Source: Azospirillum sp. (GTDB lineage: Bacteria > Pseudomonadota > Alphaproteobacteria > Azospirillales > Azospirillaceae). Taken from it: a DNA stretch of 64,000 nucleotides. Both the position numbers and the translations under genes were made by a program. The notes beneath the pieces are model-generated. The model saw only the letters and a program-made list of their open reading frames with translations. It did not search any database and was not told the DNA's origin. How positions within the stretch are numbered: position 1 is the first letter of the stretch; each line of letters begins with the position of its first letter. Below are positions 8,382 through 16,627 of the stretch, in pieces. Location: NCBI GenBank assembly GCA_016124535.1, contig WGNK01000002.1:62001-126000 (forward strand). The letters are read 5' to 3'.

Positions 8382-8522
8382 TCAGCCGGGCGCTCTTGGG
8401 CGGCCGTTACCCTCGCGGACAACGACGCACGGCTCGCGGCCGATGTGGTTCGCTATGCCTTCATCGTGTCGGACTTCCACCGACTGCTCCTTGCCGGTCT
8501 CCCGGCGCACCATCCCGTTCAT
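8382..8522 (-). pseudogene. Possible relic of group II intron-associated leader peptide
   Basis: A 46-codon minus-strand frame with RRETGKEQSVEVRHDEGIAN followed by HIGREPCVVVREGNG. It resembles the pattern RRETGK...VxxxEGxANHxGPEPCxxxREGxGEA that I recall from the short frames upstream of bacterial group II intron reverse transcriptases. The match breaks off after the REG motif and no reverse transcriptase follows, so this would be a fragment. The identification is from memory of a motif and needs checking; 8265-8381 and 8523-8624 hold nothing else recognisable. Confidence 0.35.
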
Positions 8523-8624
8523 TTGTTTGGATTCGGCTTGCAATCCGAGGCGTTTCGCCTTAGGTAGTCGCTTTAGTAAATGAAATCTTAAATCGGGTGG
8601 CGACAGCTCCGGGAGTCCGGGATA

Positions 8625-9074
8625 GTGGGCATAGTCGACAGCAGCCTCGCAACGCGTGTCGTTAAGCCGCACCGCACCACCGCGGCGATACGCATCCTGA
8701 TTGCCAACAGCGATGCCGCCGTCGCCCAGGCAATCGCCGAAACCCTGCGCAGCATGGGCCACGACGTCTGCGACATTGCCGGCACCACCGCGGAGGCTCT
8801 GGCGATCACCGCTCGCAGCCGCCCCGACCTGGTGTTGATGGCGGTTCGACTGAACGACGGCGACGGCATCGAGGCCGCCCGGCGCCTCAATGCCGAGCGG
8901 GGCCTGCGCTCGCTGTTCCTCGCCGCGGCGACCGACCATCAGACCATGAGCCGGATCACCGCCAGCTACCCGCTCGGCATCGTCCGCACCCCTTATTCCG
9001 CCCAACAGCTGCGCACCGCGCTCGACTTGGCGATGATCCGGCTGCCGGCCCGCGCGGTCGCCCCGTTGCAGTAA
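8625..9074 (+). CDS. Stand-alone receiver-like protein lacking the phospho-acceptor Asp
   Basis: 149-aa protein with a CheY-like fold: IRILIANSDAAVAQAIAETL (beta-1/alpha-1), SRPDLVLMAVRLNDGDGIEA (beta-3 to alpha-3) and a final GIVRTPYS (beta-5). The usual Asp of the LVLMD motif is Ala, the conserved beta-5 Lys is Arg, and the acidic pair after beta-1 is reduced to one Asp. It is therefore probably a pseudo-receiver that cannot be phosphorylated normally. The GTG start at 8625 has a GGGAG element upstream. No kinase or output domain is adjacent; the next gene, ychF, is 98 nt downstream. Confidence 0.7.
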   Translation: MGIVDSSLATRVVKPHRTTAAIRILIANSDAAVAQAIAETLRSMGHDVCDIAGTTAEALAITARSRPDLVLMAVRLNDGDGIEAARRLNAERGLRSLFLAAATDHQTMSRITASYPLGIVRTPYSAQQLRTALDLAMIRLPARAVAPLQ

Positions 9075-9172
9075 CCGGCGGACCCGCCCGACATCCGTGA
9101 CTCCGAGGCCTGGAATCGGCTATTGAAGCCCGCGCTCCGCGCCACCGCCACTGTCAGGGGTTCTTTTCTCCC

Positions 9173-10273
9173 ATGGGTTTCAACTGCGGTATCGTCGGCC
9201 TGCCCAATGTCGGCAAGTCGACCCTGTTCAACGCGCTCACCGCCACCCAGGCGGCTGAGGCGGCGAATTTCCCGTTCTGCACCAAGGAGCCCAATATCGG
9301 CCGGGTCGGCGTGCCGGATCCCCGTCTGCTGCGCCTTGCCGAAATCGCGAAATCGGCCAAGACAATTCCGACCCAGCTTGAATTCGTCGACATCGCCGGG
9401 CTGATCCGCGGCGCCTCCAAGGGCGAGGGGCTGGGCAACCAGTTCCTCGCCAATATCCGCGAGGTCGACGCCGTGGCCCATGTCGTGCGCTGTTTCGAGT
9501 CCGGCGACGTCGTCCATGTCGACGGCGGAGTCGACCCCTTGCGCGATATCGAGACGGTCGAGACCGAACTGATGCTGGCGGATCTCGACAGCCTGGAACG
9601 GCGCACCGTGGCGGCGCAGAAGCGGGCCAAAACCGGCGACAAGGAAGCCAAAGCGCTGGTGCCCCTGATGGAACGTCTGCTGGAGGGGTTGCGCGAGGGC
9701 CGGCCGGCGCGCGCCGTAGCGGTGGGCGACGACGAGCGGCCGCTGCTGCAGCCGCTCCAGCTGCTGACCGCCAAGCCGGTGCTCTATGTCTGCAATGTTG
9801 ACGAGGGTTCGGCCGCGACCGGCAATCCGCTGTCGGAACGGGTTGCCGAACGCGCCGCAGCCGAGGGCGCAGGCTGCGTCGTGATCTCGGCGGAGATCGA
9901 AGCACAGGTCGCCCAGCTCGCCGATGCCGGCGAGAAGCGGGAATACCTGGCGGCGCTCGGGCTGGAGGAAACCGGGCTCAACCAGGTGATCCGGGCCGGC
10001 AGCGCCCTGCTCGACCTGATCACCTTCTTCACCGTCGGGCCGAAGGAGGCGCGGGCCTGGACGATCCACCGCGGCGCCACCGCACCCGAGGCGGCCGGGG
10101 TCATTCACACCGACTTCCAGCGCGGCTTCATCCGTGCCGAGACCATCGACTTTGAAAGCTTCGAGGCTTTGGGCGGCGAGCAGGCGTGCAAGGATGCCGG
10201 CCGGATGCGCCAGGAAGGCAAGGAGTATGTCGTCCAGGACGGCGACATCTTCCATTTCCGCTTCAACGTCTGA
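9173..10273 (+). CDS. ychF: Redox-regulated ATPase/GTPase YchF
   Basis: 366-aa Obg-family P-loop protein that binds ribosomes and hydrolyses ATP. G1 is GLPNVGKSTLFNALT at the N-terminus, G3 is DIAGLIRGASKGEGLGNQFL, and the NxxE-type motif that relaxes guanine specificity is seen as NVDE. A C-terminal TGS domain ends with the typical KEYVVQDGDIFHFRFNV. Length and ends fit the family. Its stop is 49 nt from that of the convergent DUF2889 gene. Confidence 0.96.
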   Translation: MGFNCGIVGLPNVGKSTLFNALTATQAAEAANFPFCTKEPNIGRVGVPDPRLLRLAEIAKSAKTIPTQLEFVDIAGLIRGASKGEGLGNQFLANIREVDAVAHVVRCFESGDVVHVDGGVDPLRDIETVETELMLADLDSLERRTVAAQKRAKTGDKEAKALVPLMERLLEGLREGRPARAVAVGDDERPLLQPLQLLTAKPVLYVCNVDEGSAATGNPLSERVAERAAAEGAGCVVISAEIEAQVAQLADAGEKREYLAALGLEETGLNQVIRAGSALLDLITFFTVGPKEARAWTIHRGATAPEAAGVIHTDFQRGFIRAETIDFESFEALGGEQACKDAGRMRQEGKEYVVQDGDIFHFRFNV

Positions 10274-10322
10274 CGACGGGGCCGGGCCGCGGGCGCGACC
10301 GCCAGGTTCGGCCGCACCGGGA

Positions 10323-10892
10323 TCAATCGCCCGAGTAGTGTTCCGGCCAGTGGCGCTTGACATAGGCGCCGTTGCTGTCGAACACGTGACAGGTGTCGAG
10401 CAGCACCGGCCGCGCCAGTGGTGGCTCCTCCGGATGGCGTTTGCGCCGCTCCGCCCGTTCCCGGCTGAGGATCGGGAACACGGTCTGGAACGCCGTGGTC
10501 GCGACCGGCCCCAGCAGTTCGACCAGATGGGTGCAACCCCGGACCCCGCCTAACCGCTCCTTGATCGCCCGCGTCCAGCCGGCGGCGATCGACAGCCCGA
10601 CCAGGCACTGGAAATTCGCGGTGATGTCGGGACAGATCGAAAACGGCCCCTTGTCGGTCACCACCTCGATCGCCCGAACCAGGAAAGCATCATCGACGGT
10701 CAGCCGGATCCACATTTCGTGGATTGGATCGCCCGGTTCGATGGTGCCCCGGAAATCGTTGGCGAAGCCGTAGCTCTTGACGTCGGTCAGGTGGCCTTCG
10801 ATGTCCCACAACCCATCGGCGCGGCGATAGCCCCGGCAAGTGACGGTGCGGGTGTGGATATCGCTACGCTCGGACGGCTGTGACAACGCCAT
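10323..10892 (-). CDS. DUF2889 family protein
   Basis: 189-aa cytoplasmic protein of unknown function. The layout fits the family: an N-terminal beta-rich part (RTVTCRGYRRADGLWDIEGH, then LTDVKSYGF), a central IHEMWIRLTVDDAFLVRAIE and a C-terminal LLDTCHVFDSNGAYVKRHWP. A GCTHLVELLGP motif with Cys and His lies between them. No signal peptide or membrane segment is visible. It is monocistronic, convergent with ychF. Family assignment is from recall; the biochemical role is unknown. Confidence 0.75.
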   Translation of the reverse strand: MALSQPSERSDIHTRTVTCRGYRRADGLWDIEGHLTDVKSYGFANDFRGTIEPGDPIHEMWIRLTVDDAFLVRAIEVVTDKGPFSICPDITANFQCLVGLSIAAGWTRAIKERLGGVRGCTHLVELLGPVATTAFQTVFPILSRERAERRKRHPEEPPLARPVLLDTCHVFDSNGAYVKRHWPEHYSGD

Positions 10893-11025
10893 ATCGGCTC
10901 CGCGGGCAAACCAGAACGCACCGCGGCACTATCGATACCGCACCGCAACCGGTCAAGCCGGGGTAAGGCGGACCTGCCCTGCAACGGCGGTCGAGCCGCC
11001 GGCAGGGCCCGGCGAAGAGTACAGC

Positions 11026-11496
11026 TCAGGCCTGCTCGGCCGGCTCCGGCGAATAGCTGGTGCCGTAGATGAATTCGTCGCGTTCCTTCAGCTCGGCCTC
11101 CAGCTGATTGCGCACCACCGCAAACAGATCGCGGATCGAAACCATACCAACCAGCAGGTTATCACTATCGACCACCGGCAGATGGCGGAACTTGCGTCGC
11201 TCCATCAACGTCATCGCTTCGAACACCGTGGCATCGGGCTTGAGCGTCAAAGGTGATGACGTCATCACTTCGGAGATCAGGGTGGTCTCGGGATTCTTGC
11301 CCACCGCGACCACCCGAAACGCGAGATCCCGTTCGGTGAAGATGCCCTTCAGCCCGGTTTTCTCGCAGACCATGACCGCTCCGATCTTCTGCCGTGCCAT
11401 TTCCTCCACGGCCGCGCGGACGGTCGTGGTCGGCAACAGGCAGGTCAGCACCTGGTCGTGAATCACATCCGGAATCAATTTCTTCTGACTCGCCAT
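11026..11496 (-). CDS. CBS-domain pair protein
   Basis: 156-aa protein made of two CBS motifs (roughly residues 10-70 and 75-140), which usually bind adenine nucleotides and act as an energy or redox sensor. Typical features are VRAAVEEMARQKIGAVMVCE, GIFTERDLAFRVVA, MTSSPLTLKPDATVFEAM and RHLPVVDSDNLLVGMVSIRD. The C-terminal tail is acidic. A GGAGGAG ribosome-binding site precedes the ATG. It lies 3' of the P450 gene on the same strand with a 155-nt gap that contains a large palindrome and a possible terminator, so it probably has its own promoter. Confidence 0.9.
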   Translation of the reverse strand: MASQKKLIPDVIHDQVLTCLLPTTTVRAAVEEMARQKIGAVMVCEKTGLKGIFTERDLAFRVVAVGKNPETTLISEVMTSSPLTLKPDATVFEAMTLMERRKFRHLPVVDSDNLLVGMVSIRDLFAVVRNQLEAELKERDEFIYGTSYSPEPAEQA

Positions 11497-11542
11497 CGTC
11501 TCCTCCGTCTGAACCGTTTATTGCCGGCATTTTTCTGTCGCA

Positions 11543-11566
11543 CGGCTCAGCCGGCCGGCTGAGCCG
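11543..11566. promoter_or_regulatory. 24-bp perfect palindrome upstream of the CBS gene
   Basis: A perfectly self-complementary sequence with half-site CGGCTCAGCCGG and no spacer, centred about 58 nt upstream of the CBS-protein start. The lack of a loop and of a following T-run argues for an operator or recombination-type site rather than a terminator. Confidence 0.5.
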
Positions 11567-11627
11567 CACCTTGACTTTAGACAGAGTGGAGGCAACGCCT
11601 GAACCGGTCAAGCCATAACCCAGGACC

Positions 11628-11671
11628 AAAAAAAACCGGAGCCCCGCCGCTTCAGCCGCCGGCGCTGAAGC
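11628..11671 (-). terminator. Possible terminator of the RoxA-like/P450 operon
   Basis: On the minus strand, 8-bp arms GCTTCAGC and GCTGAAGC with a 7-nt loop span the P450 stop codon. Thirteen nt later comes a run of eight T residues. The gap between stem and T-run is longer than in a classic intrinsic terminator, hence low confidence. Confidence 0.3.
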
Positions 11672-12917
11672 GCAACCACCAGCTTTGCGGATAGGGGGTA
11701 CCCTGGAAGTCGATCGCCCCCTCCGCGGACAGGGAGTCCCGACGCAACACCCGCTTGACCATCTCCGGAACCATCACGGTGGCGACCATGCGGCCGAGAC
11801 AATCATGGTGGCCGTAGCCGAGGTGGAAGGTGTCGACACCGGTGCGGTTGATGTTGAACTCGTCCGGGCGGGGAAAATAGCGTTCATCGGACATTGCGGA
11901 CCAGGTCAGCGGCAGAACCGTCGTCCCGGCGGGTACGGTGTGCGCCCGCGCCGTGCCCTTGGCAAAGGTGTAGTCCTGCTCGACATAGCGGAACATGAAC
12001 GGCGAGATCGGGGCGAAGCGCAGCGCCTCCCAGACATAGGGGTCGAAGGCGGCATCCTCATCGGCCAGCGCATGGCGGCGGGCCGCCGCGAATTGCACCG
12101 GGCGCTTGAGCAACTGGTCGATCACCTGCACCACCACCTGTTGGGTGGTCTCCACCGCGCCGATCAGCAGCCCGCCGACATTGAGGGCGAGCGCAGCACC
12201 GTCGAAGCCGAGCGCCGGGTCGAACCGGGTCTTCAGCATCCGTGCCACGACATCGTCCTGGCCCGGATTCTGCTGCAGGCTGGCGCCCTTGCGCGGCAGA
12301 TAGATGGTCAGCCAGTCCCGCATCTCGGCCAGTGCGACCCGCGAGTTCCGGAAGATCTGTTCGGGGTTATCCAGGTCATTGAACGGATAATTGCGGAAGG
12401 CATCGAGCTGATTGGCGTAGGACCACTCGATCATCTTGTCGTCGTTGGGCGGCTTTCCCGGATCATGCGGTCCGGGAAAGCCGAAATACTCGTCGACCAT
12501 ACGGATCGGTACCTTGCGGGCATAGCGGTTGACCGCTTCGATCCGTCCCTCGGCGGCGTCCAATGCGGCGTCGCATTGCCGACCGATCATCGCCCGCACC
12601 CGCGGGATGTCGTTGGGGTTCAGCATCGCCTGCATGATGCCCTTGTCCCGCCAGTTCGCGATGGTCAGGTCGTTGGCGAGCATGAAATCGCCCATCTTCG
12701 GCTTGTACAGCCGCACCGACATTACCGCCGGCTGGCGCAACGCCTCGATGCAATCCTCGTAAAGCGCGAGATAGGTGCCGTTGGCGGTCGGGAAGATCGG
12801 GCGTTCCCGGCGCAGCTGCTTCATGAACGGCACCGGCTCGTTCTTCAGCCAGGTGCGGACCAGCTTCGGCTGCTGCTCCGGGGTCGCCTGGTCGTAAATC
12901 GCCAGATACTGGGTCAT
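11652..12917 (-). CDS. Cytochrome P450 with unusual heme-binding loop
   Basis: 421-aa soluble P450. The start at 12917 follows GGAGGAGACACC and was preferred to an in-frame start 60 nt upstream. The I-helix is seen as LLIGAVETTQQV, the K-helix as ExxR in WEALRFAP, and the heme loop as LGYGHHDCLGRM with the Cys thiolate ligand at residue 373. The Phe normally seven residues before that Cys (F-G-x-G-x-H-x-C) is Leu366. No ferredoxin or reductase gene is adjacent. It starts 56 nt after the stop of a RoxA-like di-heme cytochrome and is very likely co-transcribed with it, so the two may act on the same substrate or share electrons. Substrate unknown. Confidence 0.9.
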   Translation of the reverse strand: MTQYLAIYDQATPEQQPKLVRTWLKNEPVPFMKQLRRERPIFPTANGTYLALYEDCIEALRQPAVMSVRLYKPKMGDFMLANDLTIANWRDKGIMQAMLNPNDIPRVRAMIGRQCDAALDAAEGRIEAVNRYARKVPIRMVDEYFGFPGPHDPGKPPNDDKMIEWSYANQLDAFRNYPFNDLDNPEQIFRNSRVALAEMRDWLTIYLPRKGASLQQNPGQDDVVARMLKTRFDPALGFDGAALALNVGGLLIGAVETTQQVVVQVIDQLLKRPVQFAAARRHALADEDAAFDPYVWEALRFAPISPFMFRYVEQDYTFAKGTARAHTVPAGTTVLPLTWSAMSDERYFPRPDEFNINRTGVDTFHLGYGHHDCLGRMVATVMVPEMVKRVLRRDSLSAEGAIDFQGTPYPQSWWLRFSAGG

Positions 12918-12973
12918 GGTGTCTCCTCCCCTGGTCCGGACGGATCGCTGCCGTCCGGTCCCCTTTTCGGATG

Positions 12974-14755
12974 TCACAGCGTCTTCAGGAACTCGATCAG
13001 GTCCTGGCGTTGGGAGTCGTCGAGCGGCGCACCGTATTCGTGGCCTTGGTTGCCGTTGCCCGGCACCGCGGTGTCGAAGCGAAAGCCGCCGCCGACCACG
13101 TCACTGCGGTAGCCGACGGCGGCCGGATCGAATTCCGGATTGCCGACATAGAAGGTCGCCGGCCGGTCCGCCGCCCGGCCGAGCAGCGCCTTGAGCGTGG
13201 GGACCGAGCCATTGTGCAGGTAGGGCGCCGAGGCCCAGACGCCGTCCAGAGGCCGCGCCTTGTAATACAATTCGGTGGGCAAGGGCTTGGCGCCGCACTG
13301 CGCCGGCTGCTGATTCTGGTCGATCAGGTCGCCGACCTGGTCGGGGCGCTCGCCGAAGCCGAAAAAGTCCAGAACCGAGGCGGCCACCGCGGTCAGCCAG
13401 CCCTTGGCCGCCGAATCGAAGTCGGATTCGGCGTCGCAGGTGACGATCCGGAATGAGCCGATGATCGCGCCAGCCGCGATGTGCTGAAGCAAGGTGCCGG
13501 CGAATTCCTGGCCGCTCAGCGGCGCGCCGCGCACGACATTGCTCTTGGCGCCTTCGAGCACACCGGTATAGGCGCAGCGGAACGCCGCGTTGGCCGCCAT
13601 GGTCGGGTCGGTTCCAACCTCCGATAGCGGGACCATGTGCTCCCCGGCCTTGCGCTCCGGATCGGTGCGGTTGATCAGGGTGTGGCAACCGACGCAACGC
13701 TGCTGGTAGATCGCCGCGCCGCGCCCGGCGCCGGCGCGGTCGATCGGCGGCAGCACCTGCTCCGGCCATTGCGGCGACCACAGCGTTGTGACCCATTTCT
13801 CGAGCGCTTCCAGGTTGGTGCGCTTGGCGGTCGAACAATAGCCGAGATCGCCCGCCTTGGTGATGTCGACCCGGCCGAACACGCCCAATACCTGGCCGAC
13901 ATTACGGCCCAGGGGCCCGCCGCGAACATTGTTGCGGGCGATGCCGTTCCACTGCACCCGCTCGTGCTGCGGCGTGTCCCACAGCACCGGATAGCTGACC
14001 GGGGCGGCGGGGGCGGCGCGGTTATCGATAATCTTGAGGTCACGGCTCTGGGACTGGTTGAAGATGATACCGAAGGCATCAACCCGGGCGTGGCCGTAGC
14101 GGATCGCCGTCTCATTGCGGATCTGCCACAGCTTGCGCTGCTGGACGTAGTTGTAGAGTTCGGTGCGCAGCAGGGCCGCCTGGTTGGGCGAATGGTTGGA
14201 CCCGAGTGCCGCGACCGCGAAGCGGTCGAAGCGGGGATTGGGCTTGAACGGCGGCCCCTCGCCCAGGGTCAGGGCCACCGCCTTGTCCATCGCCTCGACG
14301 AAGCCCTGGAAATCGGCCAGCGCGGCGCCGCCGTCGATCCGGATCCGGCGGCCCTGATAGGCCATCTCATGGGTGTGGCACGCAGCACAGGTCATGCCGA
14401 GCCAGCGGTCGCCCTTGCGGCCATCGACAGCGAAGCCGATCGGCAAGCCGTCCGGATTATGCTCATTGGCGGCGTGGGGCAGATAGCCGAAGCGGGCCAT
14501 ATTGGTCCCGGAAAAGAAACGCTCCGAACCGTCCGGAGTTTCCAAGGCCAGGCCCCAGGCATAGGGGATCAGATAGGACCCCTGGGGCGTGAAATAGAAC
14601 AGCTGGCGCAGCGTTTCGCTCCAGTTCTGGTCGAGCATCACCGGGGCGTCATCCGCTGCCGCCGCCGAAGGGCCGCCCGGCACCAAGCCGTTCAGGACGC
14701 CGGCGAGCACGGCGGCCACCCGCAGCCAATACGCTCTATAATTGAATATTTTCAT
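12974..14755 (-). CDS. RoxA-like di-heme cytochrome c (periplasmic/secreted)
   Basis: 593-aa protein with a signal peptide (charged N-terminus, hydrophobic core to about residue 25, Ala-rich cleavage region near 34). Two c-type heme sites are visible: C123-A-A-C-H127 and C354-V-G-C-H358. Spacing and length fit the RoxA/di-heme peroxidase superfamily, whose members include rubber oxygenases. Landmarks are AWGLALETPDGSERFFSGTN, SYPVLWDTPQHERVQWNG and LDGVWASAPYLHNGSVPTL near the C-terminus. GGGGGA precedes the ATG. It is the first gene of a two-gene operon with the P450. A dioxygenase or peroxidase role is inferred from family only. Confidence 0.85.
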   Translation of the reverse strand: MKIFNYRAYWLRVAAVLAGVLNGLVPGGPSAAAADDAPVMLDQNWSETLRQLFYFTPQGSYLIPYAWGLALETPDGSERFFSGTNMARFGYLPHAANEHNPDGLPIGFAVDGRKGDRWLGMTCAACHTHEMAYQGRRIRIDGGAALADFQGFVEAMDKAVALTLGEGPPFKPNPRFDRFAVAALGSNHSPNQAALLRTELYNYVQQRKLWQIRNETAIRYGHARVDAFGIIFNQSQSRDLKIIDNRAAPAAPVSYPVLWDTPQHERVQWNGIARNNVRGGPLGRNVGQVLGVFGRVDITKAGDLGYCSTAKRTNLEALEKWVTTLWSPQWPEQVLPPIDRAGAGRGAAIYQQRCVGCHTLINRTDPERKAGEHMVPLSEVGTDPTMAANAAFRCAYTGVLEGAKSNVVRGAPLSGQEFAGTLLQHIAAGAIIGSFRIVTCDAESDFDSAAKGWLTAVAASVLDFFGFGERPDQVGDLIDQNQQPAQCGAKPLPTELYYKARPLDGVWASAPYLHNGSVPTLKALLGRAADRPATFYVGNPEFDPAAVGYRSDVVGGGFRFDTAVPGNGNQGHEYGAPLDDSQRQDLIEFLKTL

Positions 14756-14790
14756 ATTAATTCCCCCACATATCCAGCCACAGTCAGTTT

Positions 14791-14819
14791 ACTATGCTTG
14801 AAAGGGAGGGTCGATTCAA
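14791..14819 (-). promoter_or_regulatory. Candidate sigma-70 promoter of the RoxA-like/P450 operon
   Basis: On the minus strand, TTGAAT and CATAGT are separated by exactly 17 nt; each matches the sigma-70 consensus at 4 of 6 positions. The -10 element ends about 36 nt before the ATG. It lies in a locally AT-rich segment. Confidence 0.4.
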
Positions 14820-15139
14820 ACTTTGCCGGATAAAACTCAAACAAATGCAATTAATGACCGACATACAATCGTACGGCGGATTTACTGCCAAGAGCAATTC
14901 CTCGCCCGTCGGCCGCACCGCCCGCGCGATGCCGCCGCCCTTACACCACGTCCTGAGACACAATCGACACATGGGTATCCGGCAGCGAATTCCGCACCGG
15001 CACAGTCCCCAACGGCGAAATCCCCGGCCTCAACCGGGTCCCCTGCTCTTGCAGCTGCTCTTTGATTATTTTGCGTTTTCCCTAAAATTCATTCGAACTC
15101 TCGAAGAATTTTTTCCGGCGTCTGGTCCATACGTCGCAG
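14820..15139. other. Intergenic region between divergent RoxA-like and pentapeptide genes
   Basis: About 320 nt, AT-rich near 14,820-14,880 and again at 15,060-15,115. No convincing gene is seen. Promoters for both divergent units are expected here. Confidence 0.4.
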
Positions 15140-16609
15140 TTGCAGAGCTGTCGTGCCCTTGCCCGCGCCCCGGCTTGTCATAATTTTGGCGATACCGACA
15201 GACCAGCACGCGACATCGCCTGCGATGGCTGCCCCGACCGGGCGCCGGGGGCGAGGCGCCAACCAAGGCTCACGATCATTTCATACATCGAATCCCTGTC
15301 GATCGATCTGCCGACCCCGAGCGAGGCCGAGGTCAGGGCGGTGTTGGATCGCCACGAACGTTATCTCGCCGCCAAGAAGAACGGCGCCAGGGCCAGTTTC
15401 AAATTCTCCGACCTGTCGTCGTTCGAGTTGGAAGGCGTCAATCTGGCCGGGGCCGACCTGACCGGATGCCGGCTGTGCGACGCCAATCTGCGCGGCGCCA
15501 ATCTCGTGGGCGCGTGCCTGTTCGGCGCCGACCTGCGGCGGGCCAAGCTGACCGGCGCCAAGATGTCCAAGTCCGACCTGCGCGGCGCGTCGTTGCGCGG
15601 TGCCGACATGGCGCGGGTCAACCTGCATCAGGCCGATCTGCGCGACGGCTATCTGGTGCGCCATAAGGATGGCGAGCTGATGGCGGCCGGGGCGGACGAG
15701 TCAGCCCCCGGCCTGTCGGACGCGACGCTGGCCGGCTCCGACCTCAGCCGGGCCAAACTGTCCAACGCCTTCGTGATCCAGACCGACCTGCGCGATACCA
15801 ACCTGCGCGGCGCCATTTTCACCAACGCCGACCTCAGCCGGTCGGACCTGACCGGCGCCAATCTGGAAGGCGCCGATCTGTCCAAGGCCAATCTGTCCGG
15901 CGCCAAGCTGGTCGGCACGGTGCTGTGCAGGGCCCTGTTGCGCGACACCAACCTGAGCAATGCCTGCCTGCTGGGCGCCCTGCTCGACGGCGTTGACCTA
16001 TCGACCGCCAATCTGGACGGCGCCGAGATGGCGCGCCGCCTCGATCAACTGGAAGACCGGCTCAAGGACATCCTGCAGCGCCATCAGGAATGGATCGCCA
16101 GCAATGGCAAGGAGGGTGCGCGCGCAGATCTGCGCAAACTCGACTTGAGCAAGGCGGACCTGAGCCAGCTCAACCTTTCGGCGGCCTTGATGAACTATGC
16201 AGTTCTGAAGGGCGCCAATCTGGCCGGAACCAGCCTGGTCATGGCGGACCTGTCGGTGGCCGACCTGCGCGAGGCCAGGCTGGTCGGCGCCGATTTGCGC
16301 GGCGCCTGCCTGGAGCGCGCAACCCTCAACGACGCCGATCTGACCAAGGTCCAGGCTCAGCCGATCGAATTGAGCACCGGACAGATCTGGCCGACCAAGC
16401 TGGCCAATGCCCGCATGGTCCGGACCACGCTGTTCCAGGCCGACCTCCGGAGCGTCCAGCTCGGCGCCAGCGACCTGTCCCAGGCCAACCTCAAGAAGGC
16501 CAAGCTGCAAAGGGCCGATCTGAAGGACGCCGTCATGACCATGGCAGATACCCGCGGCGCCGACCTGACCGGCGCCGATCTGCGCGGTGTCATCGACTTC
16601 CTGATGTGA
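15140..16609 (+). CDS. Two-module pentapeptide-repeat protein
   Basis: 489 codons from a TTG at 15140. The first ~48 residues are unlike the rest, and the true start may lie nearer IISYIESLSID, where no ATG/GTG is available. From about residue 85, A(D/N)LxxxxL pentapeptides build a right-handed quadrilateral beta-helix. The protein has two homologous modules, each introduced by a short amphipathic helix: VLDRHERYLAAKKNGARASF and ILQRHQEWIASNGKEGARAD. The first module is interrupted by an insert near VRHKDGELMAAGADESAPGL. No signal peptide or catalytic motif is visible. A scaffold or protein-binding role is plausible; DNA-gyrase mimicry cannot be inferred. Convergent with the CorC-type gene. 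Confidence 0.85.
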   Translation: MQSCRALARAPACHNFGDTDRPARDIACDGCPDRAPGARRQPRLTIISYIESLSIDLPTPSEAEVRAVLDRHERYLAAKKNGARASFKFSDLSSFELEGVNLAGADLTGCRLCDANLRGANLVGACLFGADLRRAKLTGAKMSKSDLRGASLRGADMARVNLHQADLRDGYLVRHKDGELMAAGADESAPGLSDATLAGSDLSRAKLSNAFVIQTDLRDTNLRGAIFTNADLSRSDLTGANLEGADLSKANLSGAKLVGTVLCRALLRDTNLSNACLLGALLDGVDLSTANLDGAEMARRLDQLEDRLKDILQRHQEWIASNGKEGARADLRKLDLSKADLSQLNLSAALMNYAVLKGANLAGTSLVMADLSVADLREARLVGADLRGACLERATLNDADLTKVQAQPIELSTGQIWPTKLANARMVRTTLFQADLRSVQLGASDLSQANLKKAKLQRADLKDAVMTMADTRGADLTGADLRGVIDFLM

Positions 16610-16627
16610 TCCGATCGGCTGATGCGC

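Noticed and set aside
10274-10322. Terminator between ychF and the DUF2889 gene
   Set aside because: The gap is GC-rich but shows no clean stem followed by a T-run on either strand.
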